From Lachnospiraceae bacterium (lineage in GTDB: Bacteria; Bacillota; Clostridia; Lachnospirales; Lachnospiraceae): a stretch of 43,346 nt of DNA. Made by a program: the position numbers and the translations under genes. The DNA is taken from the NCBI GenBank assembly GCA_015057435.1, contig SVEJ01000025.1, positions 1 through 43,346 on the forward strand. The letters are read 5' to 3'. The notes beneath the pieces were generated by a model. The model saw nothing but the letters and a program-made list of their open reading frames with translations, was not told where the DNA came from and did no database searches. Shown here piece by piece: positions 8,281-16,854 of the stretch; within the stretch, counting starts at the first letter, position 1; the number at the start of each line of letters is the position of its first letter.

Positions 8281-9216
8281 ATGATGAAGAACATGATTAA
8301 TTTTAGTAATTTCAGCAAAGAAGAATTACAAGCCATTTTGGATTTGGCATATGATATGAAAAAGACACCGGATAAGTATAGTGAAGCGTTGAAGGGAAAG
8401 AAGTTATATACATTATTTGAAAAGACATCTACCCGTACATTTTTATCATTTACAACAGGTATTACAGAATTAGGCGGAAGCTATTTTAACCAGTTGTGGG
8501 AAGACTCTAACTTTGTGTTAGGCGAGCCTGTTTCGGAAATTAAGTATGTATGCCGTAACGTAGATATTATTATGGCACGTTTGGTTAAGAATGAAACCGT
8601 GAATTTGTTTGCAGATAATGTGACGGTTCCATTTATTAACGGCTGTGATTCTACATATCATCCATGTCAGATTCTTGCAGATGCTTTGACATTCAAAGAA
8701 CATTTTGGAGGATTGAATATCAAGCTTATGTATATTGGTGCTAAGAACAATGTGTTTAATTCCTTGGTGGAATTCTTTGCGAAGATGGGTGAAGGTACAA
8801 TCTATGGCTTGACCCCACTTGTGAATAACACAGCGGTAGAAGATGATTTCTATGAAAAGGCGAAAGCAACCGGACATTATGTTGAGTTAGACCCTACAAT
8901 GTCAATGGAGGAAGCGAAGAAGTACGTTGCAGATATGGACGTATTATATACGGATACATGGGTGGATATGGAATTCTTTAACAATCCGGCTTATCAGCAA
9001 CAGAAGGAAGAGACGCTTGCGAAGATGATGCCTTATCAGATTAATAAGGAATTATTAGAAGGAAGTCATGCAAAGGTGATGCATGATATGCCGATGCATG
9101 TAGGATTTGAGATTAGCCAGGAAGTTGTCGATGAGAATCTTGATTTGATTCTTGATCAGGCAGAGAACAGACGTCACGCTGAGAAGGCAGTGATGGTTAC
9201 CTTGTTAACAAAATAA
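8281..9216 (+). CDS. Atypical aspartate/ornithine carbamoyltransferase-family protein
   Basis: The 311-residue protein keeps the carbamoyl-phosphate half of the transcarbamylase fold: STRT at 50-53 and HPCQ at 127-130. The amino-acid half departs from ornithine carbamoyltransferase. Where that enzyme has DTWVSMG, this one has DTWVDME (225-231) plus an insertion, and the ornithine-binding HCLP is HDMP followed by MH (268-273). The substrate is therefore probably not plain L-ornithine, although the STRT/HPCQ pocket should still bind carbamoyl phosphate. An automatic label of argF would be unsafe. The start is the first of two adjacent ATGs (8281, 8284) after AAAAGGAAGG; the open frame reaches back to 8242 without support. 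It has its own promoter and terminator, so it is not in an arginine operon here. Confidence 0.85.
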   Translation: MMKNMINFSNFSKEELQAILDLAYDMKKTPDKYSEALKGKKLYTLFEKTSTRTFLSFTTGITELGGSYFNQLWEDSNFVLGEPVSEIKYVCRNVDIIMARLVKNETVNLFADNVTVPFINGCDSTYHPCQILADALTFKEHFGGLNIKLMYIGAKNNVFNSLVEFFAKMGEGTIYGLTPLVNNTAVEDDFYEKAKATGHYVELDPTMSMEEAKKYVADMDVLYTDTWVDMEFFNNPAYQQQKEETLAKMMPYQINKELLEGSHAKVMHDMPMHVGFEISQEVVDENLDLILDQAENRRHAEKAVMVTLLTK

Positions 9217-9227
9217 AGACAAAAAAG

Positions 9228-9267
9228 ACTCTAATATGATACAATATGTATATATTAGAGTTTTTTG
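9228..9267 (+). terminator. Rho-independent terminator
   Basis: ACTCTAATAT (9228-9237) pairs with ATATTAGAGT (9252-9261), followed by T6. It ends the carbamoyltransferase transcript. Confidence 0.85.
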
Positions 9268-9291
9268 TTGTAGCATTTATGCCGATATAAT
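9265..9291 (+). promoter_or_regulatory. Probable SigA promoter for the DUF342 gene
   Basis: TTGTTG (9265-9270) and a perfect TATAAT (9286-9291). The spacer is short (15 bases; 16 if the -35 is read as TTTGTT), and the -35 overlaps the T-run of the preceding terminator. Confidence 0.45.
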
Positions 9292-9341
9292 ACGTAGATG
9301 ATGCAATTAGAGCAAGGTTTTGAAAAAAAGGGGTGAATGAC

Positions 9342-10724
9342 ATGGAACGTCAGACTAGACCGTGTATTCCGGAAGTCAGTATTAGTGATGACAAAATGTC
9401 TGCTAAGATGAAGCTTACTCTGAATGAGGAAGGGAGTAAGTGGACTGTAGAGGAATTGAAAAACCTAATAATTTCAAAAAATGTGAAGACCGGTATTATG
9501 GAGTCTTCTATTTGTGATGTTTTGGATAATGAAATATATGATATTGCGATTGAGATTGCAAGAGGAAAAGAACCTGTACCGGGCAAGGACGGATATTATG
9601 TGTATCATGTAGCGATGCCTGAGGTGGAAGATACGCCGAAGGAATTAGAAGATGGTACGGTACAATATGTCAAGACTGCAAGTCATACAGTAGTAGATGA
9701 AGGAGATTTGCTCGCGGAATATGTACAGGCGACGAATGGTGAATATGGATATACAGTAGATAACACGATGTTGCCTCCTAAGAGAGGTAAAGATTTACCA
9801 AGATTAAAAGGAAAAGGCTTCAGTATAGAGGAGAATCGTTACATTGCTTCTACGCATGGTATGGTGGAGATTACCGAAAGGGGATTCCGTATTACGAATC
9901 TTTTGGAAGTGAGCGGCAATGTGGATATCAACTATGGTCATATTGATTTTGACGGTGATGTGAATATACGCGGAGATGTCAAATCCGGTATGAATGTGAA
10001 GGCGACAGGCAATATTGAGATTACGGGTCATGTGGGTAATTGCCAGATTGAAGCAGGGAAGAATATTGTCGTACACAATGGTATGCAAGGCAAATTTGCC
10101 GGTAAGCTTGTTGCAGGTGGCGATATTGAATGTAAGTTTTTTGAAAATTCGCAGGCAGTTGCGAAAGGTAATATCAATGTGCGTTCAGTTATGAATTCTC
10201 AATTAGAAGCTGAGGGCAAGGTTACCGTTGAAGGAAAAGATTCGGTTGTGTTAGGTGGTTCTGTACATGCCGTACAAGGCATGGAACTGTCGGAAGCAGG
10301 TAACGAAACGGAGATTGAAACATTATTGGTAGCAGGAGCCTTGCCGGATACACTTAGACGGGATGCAGAATTAAGAGGTCTGATTCAAAAAGTAGAAGGT
10401 GAAGTGGATTTGCTTGATCGTTCGGCCAAGGTCTTAGAGCGTATGACGAACACGAATATTACGAAAGAGACGAATGTCCGTAGAATGAAGATTATTCAGG
10501 CAAAAGTGATTAAGTCTGCAGAGTTAAAGAAATACCAGCTAGAAAAAGTCAGAAGTGAGGCGCTGATTCATAGTGGCAAAGACGCCAGTGTTGTTATACA
10601 GAAAGTGATTTTCCCGGGATGTCATGTTGAGATTGCGGGTACCGGTGTTGAAGTGCGACAAGAGATGAAACATGTAAAATTTGTACTTAGGGATGGAATT
10701 ATTGAGGCAGCTTTGCTATACTAG
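9342..10724 (+). CDS. DUF342 (FapA) family protein
   Basis: This 460-residue protein matches the DUF342/FapA layout. It has an N-terminal globular part and a central right-handed beta-helix rich in G-D/N-x-V/I repeats (about residues 190-320, for example GHIDFDGDVNIRGDVKSG and GNIEITGHVGNCQIEAGK). A C-terminal coiled coil and beta region ends in HVKFVLRDGII. Family members are cytoplasmic and often linked to polar or flagellar functions, but no flagellar genes are near. The open frame can begin at a GTG (9333), but that sits directly on the AAAAGGGG ribosome binding site. The ATG at 9342 is properly spaced, so I chose it. Confidence 0.8.
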   Translation: MERQTRPCIPEVSISDDKMSAKMKLTLNEEGSKWTVEELKNLIISKNVKTGIMESSICDVLDNEIYDIAIEIARGKEPVPGKDGYYVYHVAMPEVEDTPKELEDGTVQYVKTASHTVVDEGDLLAEYVQATNGEYGYTVDNTMLPPKRGKDLPRLKGKGFSIEENRYIASTHGMVEITERGFRITNLLEVSGNVDINYGHIDFDGDVNIRGDVKSGMNVKATGNIEITGHVGNCQIEAGKNIVVHNGMQGKFAGKLVAGGDIECKFFENSQAVAKGNINVRSVMNSQLEAEGKVTVEGKDSVVLGGSVHAVQGMELSEAGNETEIETLLVAGALPDTLRRDAELRGLIQKVEGEVDLLDRSAKVLERMTNTNITKETNVRRMKIIQAKVIKSAELKKYQLEKVRSEALIHSGKDASVVIQKVIFPGCHVEIAGTGVEVRQEMKHVKFVLRDGIIEAALLY

Positions 10725-10759
10725 ACGAAGAGTGGCAGATAGAGTTGGAGTGGAAGATT

Positions 10760-11236
10760 GTGAAGATAGACGTTTGGTTAGATGCAACTGCTATTATCTT
10801 GTTTCTGGGATTTGGAATGGCGGCATTGATTGCATTTTCAACAATAGACAAGCAAAAAGAGATTACGATTGATAGTCGGTATGGAAGACAAACAGGACCG
10901 TTAGAGATTTTGTATGTCAATATTGCGCTTTTGCTTGTGGGTGTTACCCTTTATCTGAATAGTTATCGGTTTTTGCCGGCACTTTGCGTGTTTGTATTAC
11001 TGATTATCTTTAACAGCCGTATGCAAAGTGGTATTGCACCAATCGGTGTATTTATCGGAATGACGTATCTCGATTGGAATAAGATAGAAGCTTACAAGAT
11101 TGTGAATGACGAGATTAGCACAATACAGGTTCGTGTATATGCTAACAAAAAGCAGTATGTACTTCGTTGTGCCAAGGAGCAACGTGCACAGATAGAAAGC
11201 TATTTTTGGGACCATAATATACAGGAAAAATCATAA
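10760..11236 (+). CDS. Small membrane protein (DUF5673-like)
   Basis: About 158 residues. There are three hydrophobic segments ([34 protein letters not shown] and [13 protein letters not shown]). A C-terminal soluble part containing [15 protein letters not shown] and [15 protein letters not shown] resembles the PH-like cytoplasmic domain seen in DUF5673-type proteins. The start is uncertain: GTG at 10760 is spaced about nine bases from GGAG (10747-10750), whereas the longer frame would need a TTG at 10745. The gene starts 35 bases after the DUF342 gene and ends 11 bases before pyrB, so it probably joins the two in one transcript. The function is unknown. Confidence 0.6.
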   Translation: MKIDVWLDATAIILFLGFGMAALIAFSTIDKQKEITIDSRYGRQTGPLEILYVNIALLLVGVTLYLNSYRFLPALCVFVLLIIFNSRMQSGIAPIGVFIGMTYLDWNKIEAYKIVNDEISTIQVRVYANKKQYVLRCAKEQRAQIESYFWDHNIQEKS

Positions 11237-11247
11237 GGAGGATGGAT

Positions 11248-12171
11248 ATGAGACACTTAATTGACCCAATGGATTTGACAGTACAAGAGATTGATGAATT
11301 ATTAGAGTTGGCGGATGATATCATTGAGAACAAGGAAAAGTATTCTAAAGTTTGTGATGGTAAGAAATTGGCAACTTTATTTTTTGAACCAAGTACAAGA
11401 ACTCGATTAAGCTTTGAAGCAGCGATGATGGAGTTAGGAGGAAATGTACTTGGTTTTTCTTCGTCAGATTCTTCTTCTTCAGCGAAGGGAGAAAGTGTAT
11501 CTGATACAGTGAAAGTTGTTTCTTGCTATGCGGATATTATTGCAATGAGACATCCTAAGGAAGGTGCACCGTTTTTGGCATCCCTAAAGTCGGATTCTCC
11601 GATTATCAATGCAGGTGACGGCGGACATAACCATCCGACTCAGACATTGACGGATCTGCTTACAATTCATAGAGAAAAGAAAAGACTTGGTAATATTACG
11701 ATTGGTTTTTGCGGTGACTTGAAATTCGGTAGAACGGTACACTCGTTGGTCAAAGCGTTGTCTCGCTATGAGAATGTGAATTATATTATGATTTCACCAC
11801 AGGAATTAGAGATACCGCAATACCTTGTGGAGGAAGTCTTTGAAAAGGAAAATATAACTTATCAACAGGTGAGAACGATTGATGAGGTGATTGAACAATT
11901 GGATGTACTCTATATGACAAGAGTACAGAAGGAACGTTTCTTTAATGAGGCGGATTACGTTCGTTTGAAAGACACGTATATATTGGATATGCCGAAGTTA
12001 AAGAATGCAAAAGAAGATTTGAGTATCTTACATCCGCTTCCGCGTGTGAATGAGATAGCGGTTGAGGTCGATGATGATCCGAGAGCATGTTATTTCAGAC
12101 AGGCATTATATGGAAAATATGTAAGAATGGCATTGATTATGAAAATGTTAGGAATAGAAAAACCGCAATAA
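11248..12171 (+). CDS. pyrB: Aspartate carbamoyltransferase catalytic subunit
   Basis: PyrB condenses carbamoyl phosphate and aspartate in the first committed step of pyrimidine synthesis. The 307-residue protein has the full set of motifs: [37 protein letters not shown] and [11 protein letters not shown]. The ATG at 11248 is six bases from the GGAGG at 11237-11241; the in-frame ATG at 11242 abuts the ribosome binding site and is unlikely. It is followed by pyrI, so the enzyme is probably the allosteric class-B holoenzyme of catalytic and regulatory chains. No PyrR attenuator was recognised upstream and the other pyr genes are not in the window. Confidence 0.96.
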   Translation: MRHLIDPMDLTVQEIDELLELADDIIENKEKYSKVCDGKKLATLFFEPSTRTRLSFEAAMMELGGNVLGFSSSDSSSSAKGESVSDTVKVVSCYADIIAMRHPKEGAPFLASLKSDSPIINAGDGGHNHPTQTLTDLLTIHREKKRLGNITIGFCGDLKFGRTVHSLVKALSRYENVNYIMISPQELEIPQYLVEEVFEKENITYQQVRTIDEVIEQLDVLYMTRVQKERFFNEADYVRLKDTYILDMPKLKNAKEDLSILHPLPRVNEIAVEVDDDPRACYFRQALYGKYVRMALIMKMLGIEKPQ

Positions 12172-12196
12172 TTCGAATATAGAAAGGATGAAAGAT

Positions 12197-12628
12197 ATGA
12201 ATATCGATAGTATACAAAATGGAATTGTGCTTGATCATATTACGGCAGGCAAAGCGATGTTAGTATATAAGTATCTTGGATTGGACAAATTAGACTGTTC
12301 TGTTGCGATTATTAAGAATGCAACAAGTCGTAAGATGGGCAGAAAAGATATTTTGAAAATTGATCATCCGGATTATGATATTAATTTGGATGTTTTGGGT
12401 TATGTGGATCCTGATATTTCTGTCAGCATTATCAAAGATGGTGTTACGGTAGAAAAGAAAAAAGTAGAATTGCCAGAGCAGATTGTTAACATTGTAAAAT
12501 GTAAGAATCCTCGTTGTATTACAACGACAGAGCAGAGCGTGAATCAGATTTTCCGCCTGACAGATCGGGAAAAAAGAATCTATCGTTGCGTGTATTGTGA
12601 GGCTGAAAACCAAGGCGAAGAATATTAA
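12197..12628 (+). CDS. pyrI: Aspartate carbamoyltransferase regulatory subunit
   Basis: PyrI binds CTP/ATP and gives feedback control to the PyrB catalytic trimers. The 143-residue chain has the allosteric domain at the N-terminus (IQNGIVLDHITAGKAMLVYK). The C-terminal zinc domain has all four cysteines in the classical spacing: Cys102 and Cys107 (CKNPRC), Cys131 and Cys134 (CVYC). The first in-frame ATG at 12188 touches the GAAAGG ribosome binding site; the ATG at 12197 is better spaced and begins like other PyrI chains. The gene starts 25 bases after pyrB and is co-transcribed with it. Confidence 0.95.
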   Translation: MNIDSIQNGIVLDHITAGKAMLVYKYLGLDKLDCSVAIIKNATSRKMGRKDILKIDHPDYDINLDVLGYVDPDISVSIIKDGVTVEKKKVELPEQIVNIVKCKNPRCITTTEQSVNQIFRLTDREKRIYRCVYCEAENQGEEY

Positions 12629-12664
12629 TTTTTGTGATTTTTTTCACATAGATTACAAAAATTG

Positions 12665-12692
12665 TTTACAAAATCAACTTTCGTGATATAAT
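12665..12692 (+). promoter_or_regulatory. SigA-type promoter for murA
   Basis: TTTACA (12665-12670), a 16-base spacer and TATAAT (12687-12692). About 20 bases upstream lies the perfect palindrome TGTGA-N6-TCACA (12633-12648). Confidence 0.65.
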
Positions 12693-12744
12693 TATGATAA
12701 TTACGTCTGCCTATAGGCGACATAAAACCTACACGAGGTGCATT

Positions 12745-14046
12745 ATGGAACAATATGTTATAAAGGGAGGCAATCCATTAGTTGGAGAGGTTTCCATTGC
12801 GGGAGCGAAGAATGCAGCATTAGGAATTTTGGCTGCAGCAATTATGACGGATGAAGAAGTTATTATTGATAATGTTCCCAATGTAAGAGACACAAGAGTA
12901 CTATTGCAAGCGATTCAGGGAATCGGTGCAAGGGTGAAATATATAGACGAGCATACAGTTAAGATTTGTGGTGGAACAATTAATCCGGATGGAGATAATT
13001 GTGTGGATGATGAATTTATTCGAAAGATTCGAGCATCTTACTATTTGTTAGGAGCGATGCTTGGAAAGTATAAGCGTTCTAGCGTAGCGTTACCGGGTGG
13101 CTGTAATATTGGTAGCAGACCGATTGATTTACACATCAAGGGATTCCGTGCGTTAGGTGCTGAGGTGGATATCCATAGCAGTATGATTCATGTTGAAGCT
13201 GAGAAGTTAGTTGGTAACCACATTTATATGGATGTCGTTTCAGTTGGTGCAACCATTAATGTTATGATGGCTGCGGTACTTGCTGAAGGTAAGACAACGA
13301 TTGAGAATGCGGCAAAGGAGCCACATATTGTCGATGTGGCAAACTTTTTGAATAGCATGGGTGCGAACATCAAAGGTGCAGGAACAGATGTTATCCGTAT
13401 CCGTGGCGTAGAGAAGTTGAAGGGAACAGAATATTCGATTATCCCTGATCAGATTGAGGCCGGTACATTTATGGTGGCGGCAGCAGCGACAAAGGGTGAC
13501 ATCACGATTAAGAATGTGATTCCGAAGCATCTTGAGGCAATCTCTTCTAAGTTAAAAGAGATTGGTGCAGTTGTAATGGAATACGATGATTCTGTTCGTG
13601 TAGTAAGCAATCACAGATTGCGTTCTACGAATATTAAGACATTGCCGTATCCGGGATTCCCAACAGATATGCAACCGCAGATGGCGGTCGTATTGGCATT
13701 GTCAGAAGGTACATCTATTATTACCGAGAGTATTTTTGAGAACCGTTTTAAGTATGTGGATGAATTGTTCCGCATGGGCGGTCAGATTAAGGTAGAAGGT
13801 AACACAGCCATCATTGATGGTGTGGAAGGATTTGTAGGTGCGAATGTTGTGGCACCGGATTTGAGAGCGGGTGCAGCGCTCGTGATTGCTGGTTTGGTAG
13901 CAGAGGGATTTACAGTTGTGGAAGATATCAGATATATCTTGCGTGGATATGAAGACTTTGATGAGAAGATTCGTGGATTAGGTGGCAAGATTGCTGTTGT
14001 CGAGACTGACAAAGAAATACAGAAATTCAAGTTAAAAGCAGTTTGA
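12745..14046 (+). CDS. murA: UDP-N-acetylglucosamine 1-carboxyvinyltransferase
   Basis: MurA transfers enolpyruvate from PEP to UDP-GlcNAc, the first committed step of peptidoglycan synthesis. The 433-residue protein has the family start (YVIKGGNPLVGEVSIAGAKN). The active-site loop PGGCNIGSRPIDLH carries Cys120, the residue alkylated by fosfomycin. It also has IIPDQIEAGTFM, YPGFPTDMQPQ and DLRAGAALVIAGL. The open frame extends back to 12694 through the promoter region; the ATG at 12745 follows ACGAGGTG and starts like other MurA proteins. A strong terminator follows. Confidence 0.96.
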   Translation: MEQYVIKGGNPLVGEVSIAGAKNAALGILAAAIMTDEEVIIDNVPNVRDTRVLLQAIQGIGARVKYIDEHTVKICGGTINPDGDNCVDDEFIRKIRASYYLLGAMLGKYKRSSVALPGGCNIGSRPIDLHIKGFRALGAEVDIHSSMIHVEAEKLVGNHIYMDVVSVGATINVMMAAVLAEGKTTIENAAKEPHIVDVANFLNSMGANIKGAGTDVIRIRGVEKLKGTEYSIIPDQIEAGTFMVAAAATKGDITIKNVIPKHLEAISSKLKEIGAVVMEYDDSVRVVSNHRLRSTNIKTLPYPGFPTDMQPQMAVVLALSEGTSIITESIFENRFKYVDELFRMGGQIKVEGNTAIIDGVEGFVGANVVAPDLRAGAALVIAGLVAEGFTVVEDIRYILRGYEDFDEKIRGLGGKIAVVETDKEIQKFKLKAV

Positions 14047-14073
14047 TTGTTCTGTGCATATTAGTTCTGAATG

Positions 14074-14113
14074 AAGAAGCCGAAAAGCCGTATGGTTTTC
14101 GGCTTCTTTGTTT
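14074..14113 (+). terminator. Rho-independent terminator of murA
   Basis: AAGAAGCCGAAAA (14074-14086) pairs with TTTTCGGCTTCTT (14096-14108), followed by TGTTTT. Confidence 0.88.
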
Positions 14114-14144
14114 TGGGGATGTTTGTTGAAAGAGGGGAAAAAAG

Positions 14145-14819
14145 ATGTACAAAGTCTTATTGTTGCATGAAAAGAATAATTATGATGTGCGCGTGAAGGA
14201 GTATCTTGCATTAGGGGAGTGTTATATCGAGGTGTCTTGTATGGCTGATGAAGAATATCTGACTCGATTGCATGGCTTTGATGTAGTGTTAATGGATTGC
14301 AATGATATTATGGAATGTTTGAAATCCGTAAGGCGAATTCGTTCTTATGAACAGTTTCCGATTGTTGTATTGTCGGAGTTGGATGATGAATGGGAAAAGA
14401 TACGGTTATTTCAAAACGGAATTGATGATTACCTGGTGAAACCATGCTGGCAAGGTGAGTTGCTGGCACGTGTTCAGGCGCATGTTGATCGGTATAAGCG
14501 TCTGACAAAGCCGTTTGGTGTAATTAAGGTGGAAGAACTTGAACTGAATACATTAAGTAGGATTGTTACACTTGCAGGCAAAGAGATTGACTTGCGGCCA
14601 AAGGAATATGAACTGCTTTTGTATCTGACGCAGCATATGGATGAAGTCATAACGAAAAAGGAACTTTACGAGATGGTGTGGAAGGATGGGCTTGCAGATG
14701 AGTTTTATAATACGGTTGCAGTCCATGTGAAAAAGCTTAGAGAAAAGATTGAGAAGGATATTACGAATCCGAGATACATTCAGACGGTTTGGGGAGTAGG
14801 ATATATGCTGCGTTCGTGA
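14145..14819 (+). CDS. OmpR-family response regulator (orphan)
   Basis: The 224-residue protein has a receiver domain (1-115) with a probable phospho-acceptor Asp51 (VVLMDCND), Ser in place of the usual Thr (IVVLSE) and the conserved Lys in DDYLVKP. The acidic pair expected after strand 1 is His8-Glu9, so metal binding may be altered. The C-terminal winged helix (about 127-222) has KEYELLLYLTQH and the family end VWGVGYMLR. No histidine kinase gene is adjacent. It could be driven by a distant kinase or act without phosphorylation. The ATG at 14145 follows AGAGGGGAAAAAAG. Confidence 0.88.
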   Translation: MYKVLLLHEKNNYDVRVKEYLALGECYIEVSCMADEEYLTRLHGFDVVLMDCNDIMECLKSVRRIRSYEQFPIVVLSELDDEWEKIRLFQNGIDDYLVKPCWQGELLARVQAHVDRYKRLTKPFGVIKVEELELNTLSRIVTLAGKEIDLRPKEYELLLYLTQHMDEVITKKELYEMVWKDGLADEFYNTVAVHVKKLREKIEKDITNPRYIQTVWGVGYMLRS

Positions 14820-14852
14820 ATCATTTATTTTAGAAGAATTCTTGGCATCTGG

Positions 14853-14882
14853 TTGACATTGTGTGACGGATAAGAGTAGAAT
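14853..14882 (+). promoter_or_regulatory. SigA-type promoter for the pseudouridine synthase gene
   Basis: A perfect TTGACA (14853-14858), an 18-base spacer and TAGAAT (14877-14882), 26 bases before the start codon. Confidence 0.6.
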
Positions 14883-14908
14883 GATGAAAAATGAATGTGA
14901 GGTGCTAC

Positions 14909-15610
14909 ATGAAAGTAGAGATTTTATATGAAGATGCAGATTTGATTGTATGTGTAAAACCGTATGGAATGCCGACACAAGGTGACAAGAGTCATGATAT
15001 AGATTTATTAAGCTATCTCAAGCGTTACATCTATGAGAAGGAAGAGTTAGAGGAAGAACCATACCTTGCAGTTGTGCATCGCCTAGACCGTCCGGTAGGC
15101 GGAATTATGGTGCTTGCGAAGACGCAAAGCGCAGCAGCACGTCTGTCAGATCAGGTACAGGATGGCGGAATGGTGAAGTTCTATCAAGCGGTACTGACGG
15201 GAGAACTTCCGAATGAATTTGGTACGATGGAAGATTATCTTTTGAAGGATGGTAAGACCAATACATCCAAGATTGTGAAGAAGGGTACGAAAGGGGCCAA
15301 GCGTGCAGAATTAGATTATGAAGTATTAGATGTGATGGAGACGGATGATGGAATTTTGACGTATGTTCTGATTCAGTTGATTACAGGAAGACATCACCAG
15401 ATCCGTGTGCAGATGGCAAGCCGAGGTGCAGGTATCTATGGTGATACGAAGTACAATCCACGCTTTGCCAAGACAAAAAGAATTTACAAACAAGCCGCGT
15501 TATTCGCTACGCGACTAGAGTTTGAACATCCTGTTACGGGAGAACATATGGTGTTCAAGTGTGAGCCGGAAGGGGAAGCATTTGAAGTGATTGAATTGGA
15601 TGAGTTTTAG
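14909..15610 (+). CDS. RluA-family pseudouridine synthase
   Basis: This enzyme class isomerises uridine to pseudouridine in rRNA or tRNA. The 233-residue protein has the catalytic motif HRLDRPVGGIMVLAKT with the nucleophile Asp60, and the RluA motif TGRHHQIRVQMA with YGDTKYN. It lacks an N-terminal S4 domain, so it is the short form. The open frame begins at 14891, but the ATG at 14909 is correctly spaced from GTGAGG. The target uridine cannot be told from the sequence. Confidence 0.92.
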   Translation: MKVEILYEDADLIVCVKPYGMPTQGDKSHDIDLLSYLKRYIYEKEELEEEPYLAVVHRLDRPVGGIMVLAKTQSAAARLSDQVQDGGMVKFYQAVLTGELPNEFGTMEDYLLKDGKTNTSKIVKKGTKGAKRAELDYEVLDVMETDDGILTYVLIQLITGRHHQIRVQMASRGAGIYGDTKYNPRFAKTKRIYKQAALFATRLEFEHPVTGEHMVFKCEPEGEAFEVIELDEF

Positions 15611-15622
15611 TATGATGATATG

Positions 15623-15659
15623 AAAAAAAGGGTAACCTAGCAATAGGTTCCTTTTTTTA
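15623..15659 (+). terminator. Rho-independent terminator
   Basis: AAAAAAAGGgTAACCT (15623-15638) pairs with AGGTTcCTTTTTTT (15645-15658) with one mismatched position. The A-rich and T-rich sides would let it work in both directions. Confidence 0.75.
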
Positions 15660-15695
15660 TTGAATTTTTTGGGGAAGATGGAAGGAGGTTGGGCT

Positions 15696-16721
15696 TTGAA
15701 GAAATTTGCTTTATTGATTCTTATTTCGTTGAGTATTTATCTTGTGTTTCGGTTTTTGCTGCCGTTGGTTGTTCCGTTTTTGGTTGCGGCAATCGTGGCT
15801 GCCTTATACTACCCTTGCTTGAGGAAAGTATATAAGTCGTCTGATGCGTGGAATGGCCCCCGCAAAAGACTTGTACTTATCTTTTGGGTGTTATTATTCT
15901 ATATAATTCTTTTTGTTGTAGGCATTGCTCTGTTTTCACTCCTGTTTGAACAGTTCCATAGTATATGGTTAAACCTACCGCATTATAAAGAGAAAATGTT
16001 AGAGGTTCTTCGGGTATGTTGCCAAAGAACGGATGTATTTTTGAATGTAGGGCAGGGTGCAAGCTTGGCATATGTGCAAGGATTGATGCAGGATGTGGGT
16101 GATGTGTCGTTTGAGGGGGCGCTGCCTAAGGTTACTTCTTATTCGGTTCATGCGGCGGGAACAATCTTTGCGATTGTGTTTGAGGTGGTTATTACGATTA
16201 TGGCTACCGTGTATCTGATTCAGGATTATGAGAAGTTGCGAACACGTATGATAGAGTCGGAATGGGGGAAGCATGTGTGTCACATGATTGTGAAGGGAAA
16301 GGAAACACTTGGTGGTTATCTGAAAGCACAGACAATCATCCTGCTTTGCAATGGGCTATTATGTACGCTTGCTTTTTTGGTGATTGGTCAGTCTTATTAT
16401 CTGATCTTGGGGCCGCTTGTTGCCTTGTTAGATGCATTGCCGATTTTAGGGGCCGGTTTGCTTTTAATTCCTTATGCGATTTATCTTCTTTTGATAGGCA
16501 AGGTGGGAAAAGCATTGCTGATTGTTTTGGCTTATATCGGTTGTGTGGTTATTCGCCAGATGATAGAACCGCGCTTTATAGGGAAAAGAATCGGTATGCA
16601 ACCGATAGTTACCTTGTTAAGCATGTATGTGGGATATCGGCTTTTTGGATTTGTCGGATTCTTGCTGGGACCGGTAGGAGTGCTGGTAGGAAAGGAAATA
16701 TATGATGTAGTATCAGCGTAG
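15696..16721 (+). CDS. AI-2E family transporter (YtvI-like membrane protein)
   Basis: A polytopic membrane protein of about 341 residues with the PF01594 layout. Paired N-terminal helices come first (FALLILISLSIYLVFRFLLP, VVPFLVAAIVAALYYPCL), then a soluble amphipathic stretch. A C-terminal bundle includes GPLVALLDALPILGAGLLLIP and the family motif PRFIGKRIGMQPIVTLLSMY. Members export or exchange small molecules, and YtvI relatives are linked to sporulation or ion antiport; the substrate here is unknown. The start is TTG at 15696, seven bases after a perfect AAGGAGG (15682-15688). The longer frame from 15660 has no ribosome binding site and lies in the terminator. Confidence 0.88.
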   Translation: MKKFALLILISLSIYLVFRFLLPLVVPFLVAAIVAALYYPCLRKVYKSSDAWNGPRKRLVLIFWVLLFYIILFVVGIALFSLLFEQFHSIWLNLPHYKEKMLEVLRVCCQRTDVFLNVGQGASLAYVQGLMQDVGDVSFEGALPKVTSYSVHAAGTIFAIVFEVVITIMATVYLIQDYEKLRTRMIESEWGKHVCHMIVKGKETLGGYLKAQTIILLCNGLLCTLAFLVIGQSYYLILGPLVALLDALPILGAGLLLIPYAIYLLLIGKVGKALLIVLAYIGCVVIRQMIEPRFIGKRIGMQPIVTLLSMYVGYRLFGFVGFLLGPVGVLVGKEIYDVVSA

Positions 16722-16733
16722 ATGTAAATGCAC

Positions 16734-16762
16734 TTGCAAATGCGGTGCAATAAAGCTATAAT
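16734..16762 (+). promoter_or_regulatory. SigA-type promoter for proS
   Basis: TTGCAA (16734-16739), a 17-base spacer and perfect TATAAT (16757-16762). The -35 is part of the inverted repeat TTGCA-N7-TGCAA (16734-16750). The leader to the start codon is only about 85 bases, too short for a T-box, and no T-box sequence was seen. Confidence 0.75.
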
Positions 16763-16854
16763 GTGAAAGTATTCGTAACGAAAAGGAGTCGTTGCGTTAT
16801 TGGATGGAGTAAGTTCGGTAGAGTGCCGGATGCGTAATAGAAGGAGATAAAGAG

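Noticed and set aside
8281-9216. Plain argF label for the carbamoyltransferase
   Set aside because: The two amino-acid-recognition motifs differ from ornithine carbamoyltransferase, so the specific name is not supported.
16262-16705. 147-codon plus-strand frame inside the AI-2E transporter gene
   Set aside because: It overlaps a clearly coding frame, has no ribosome binding site and shows no domain; it is a shadow frame.
16763-16854. T-box riboswitch in the proS leader
   Set aside because: The leader from the mapped -10 is only about 85 bases and no T-box consensus or specifier stem was found.
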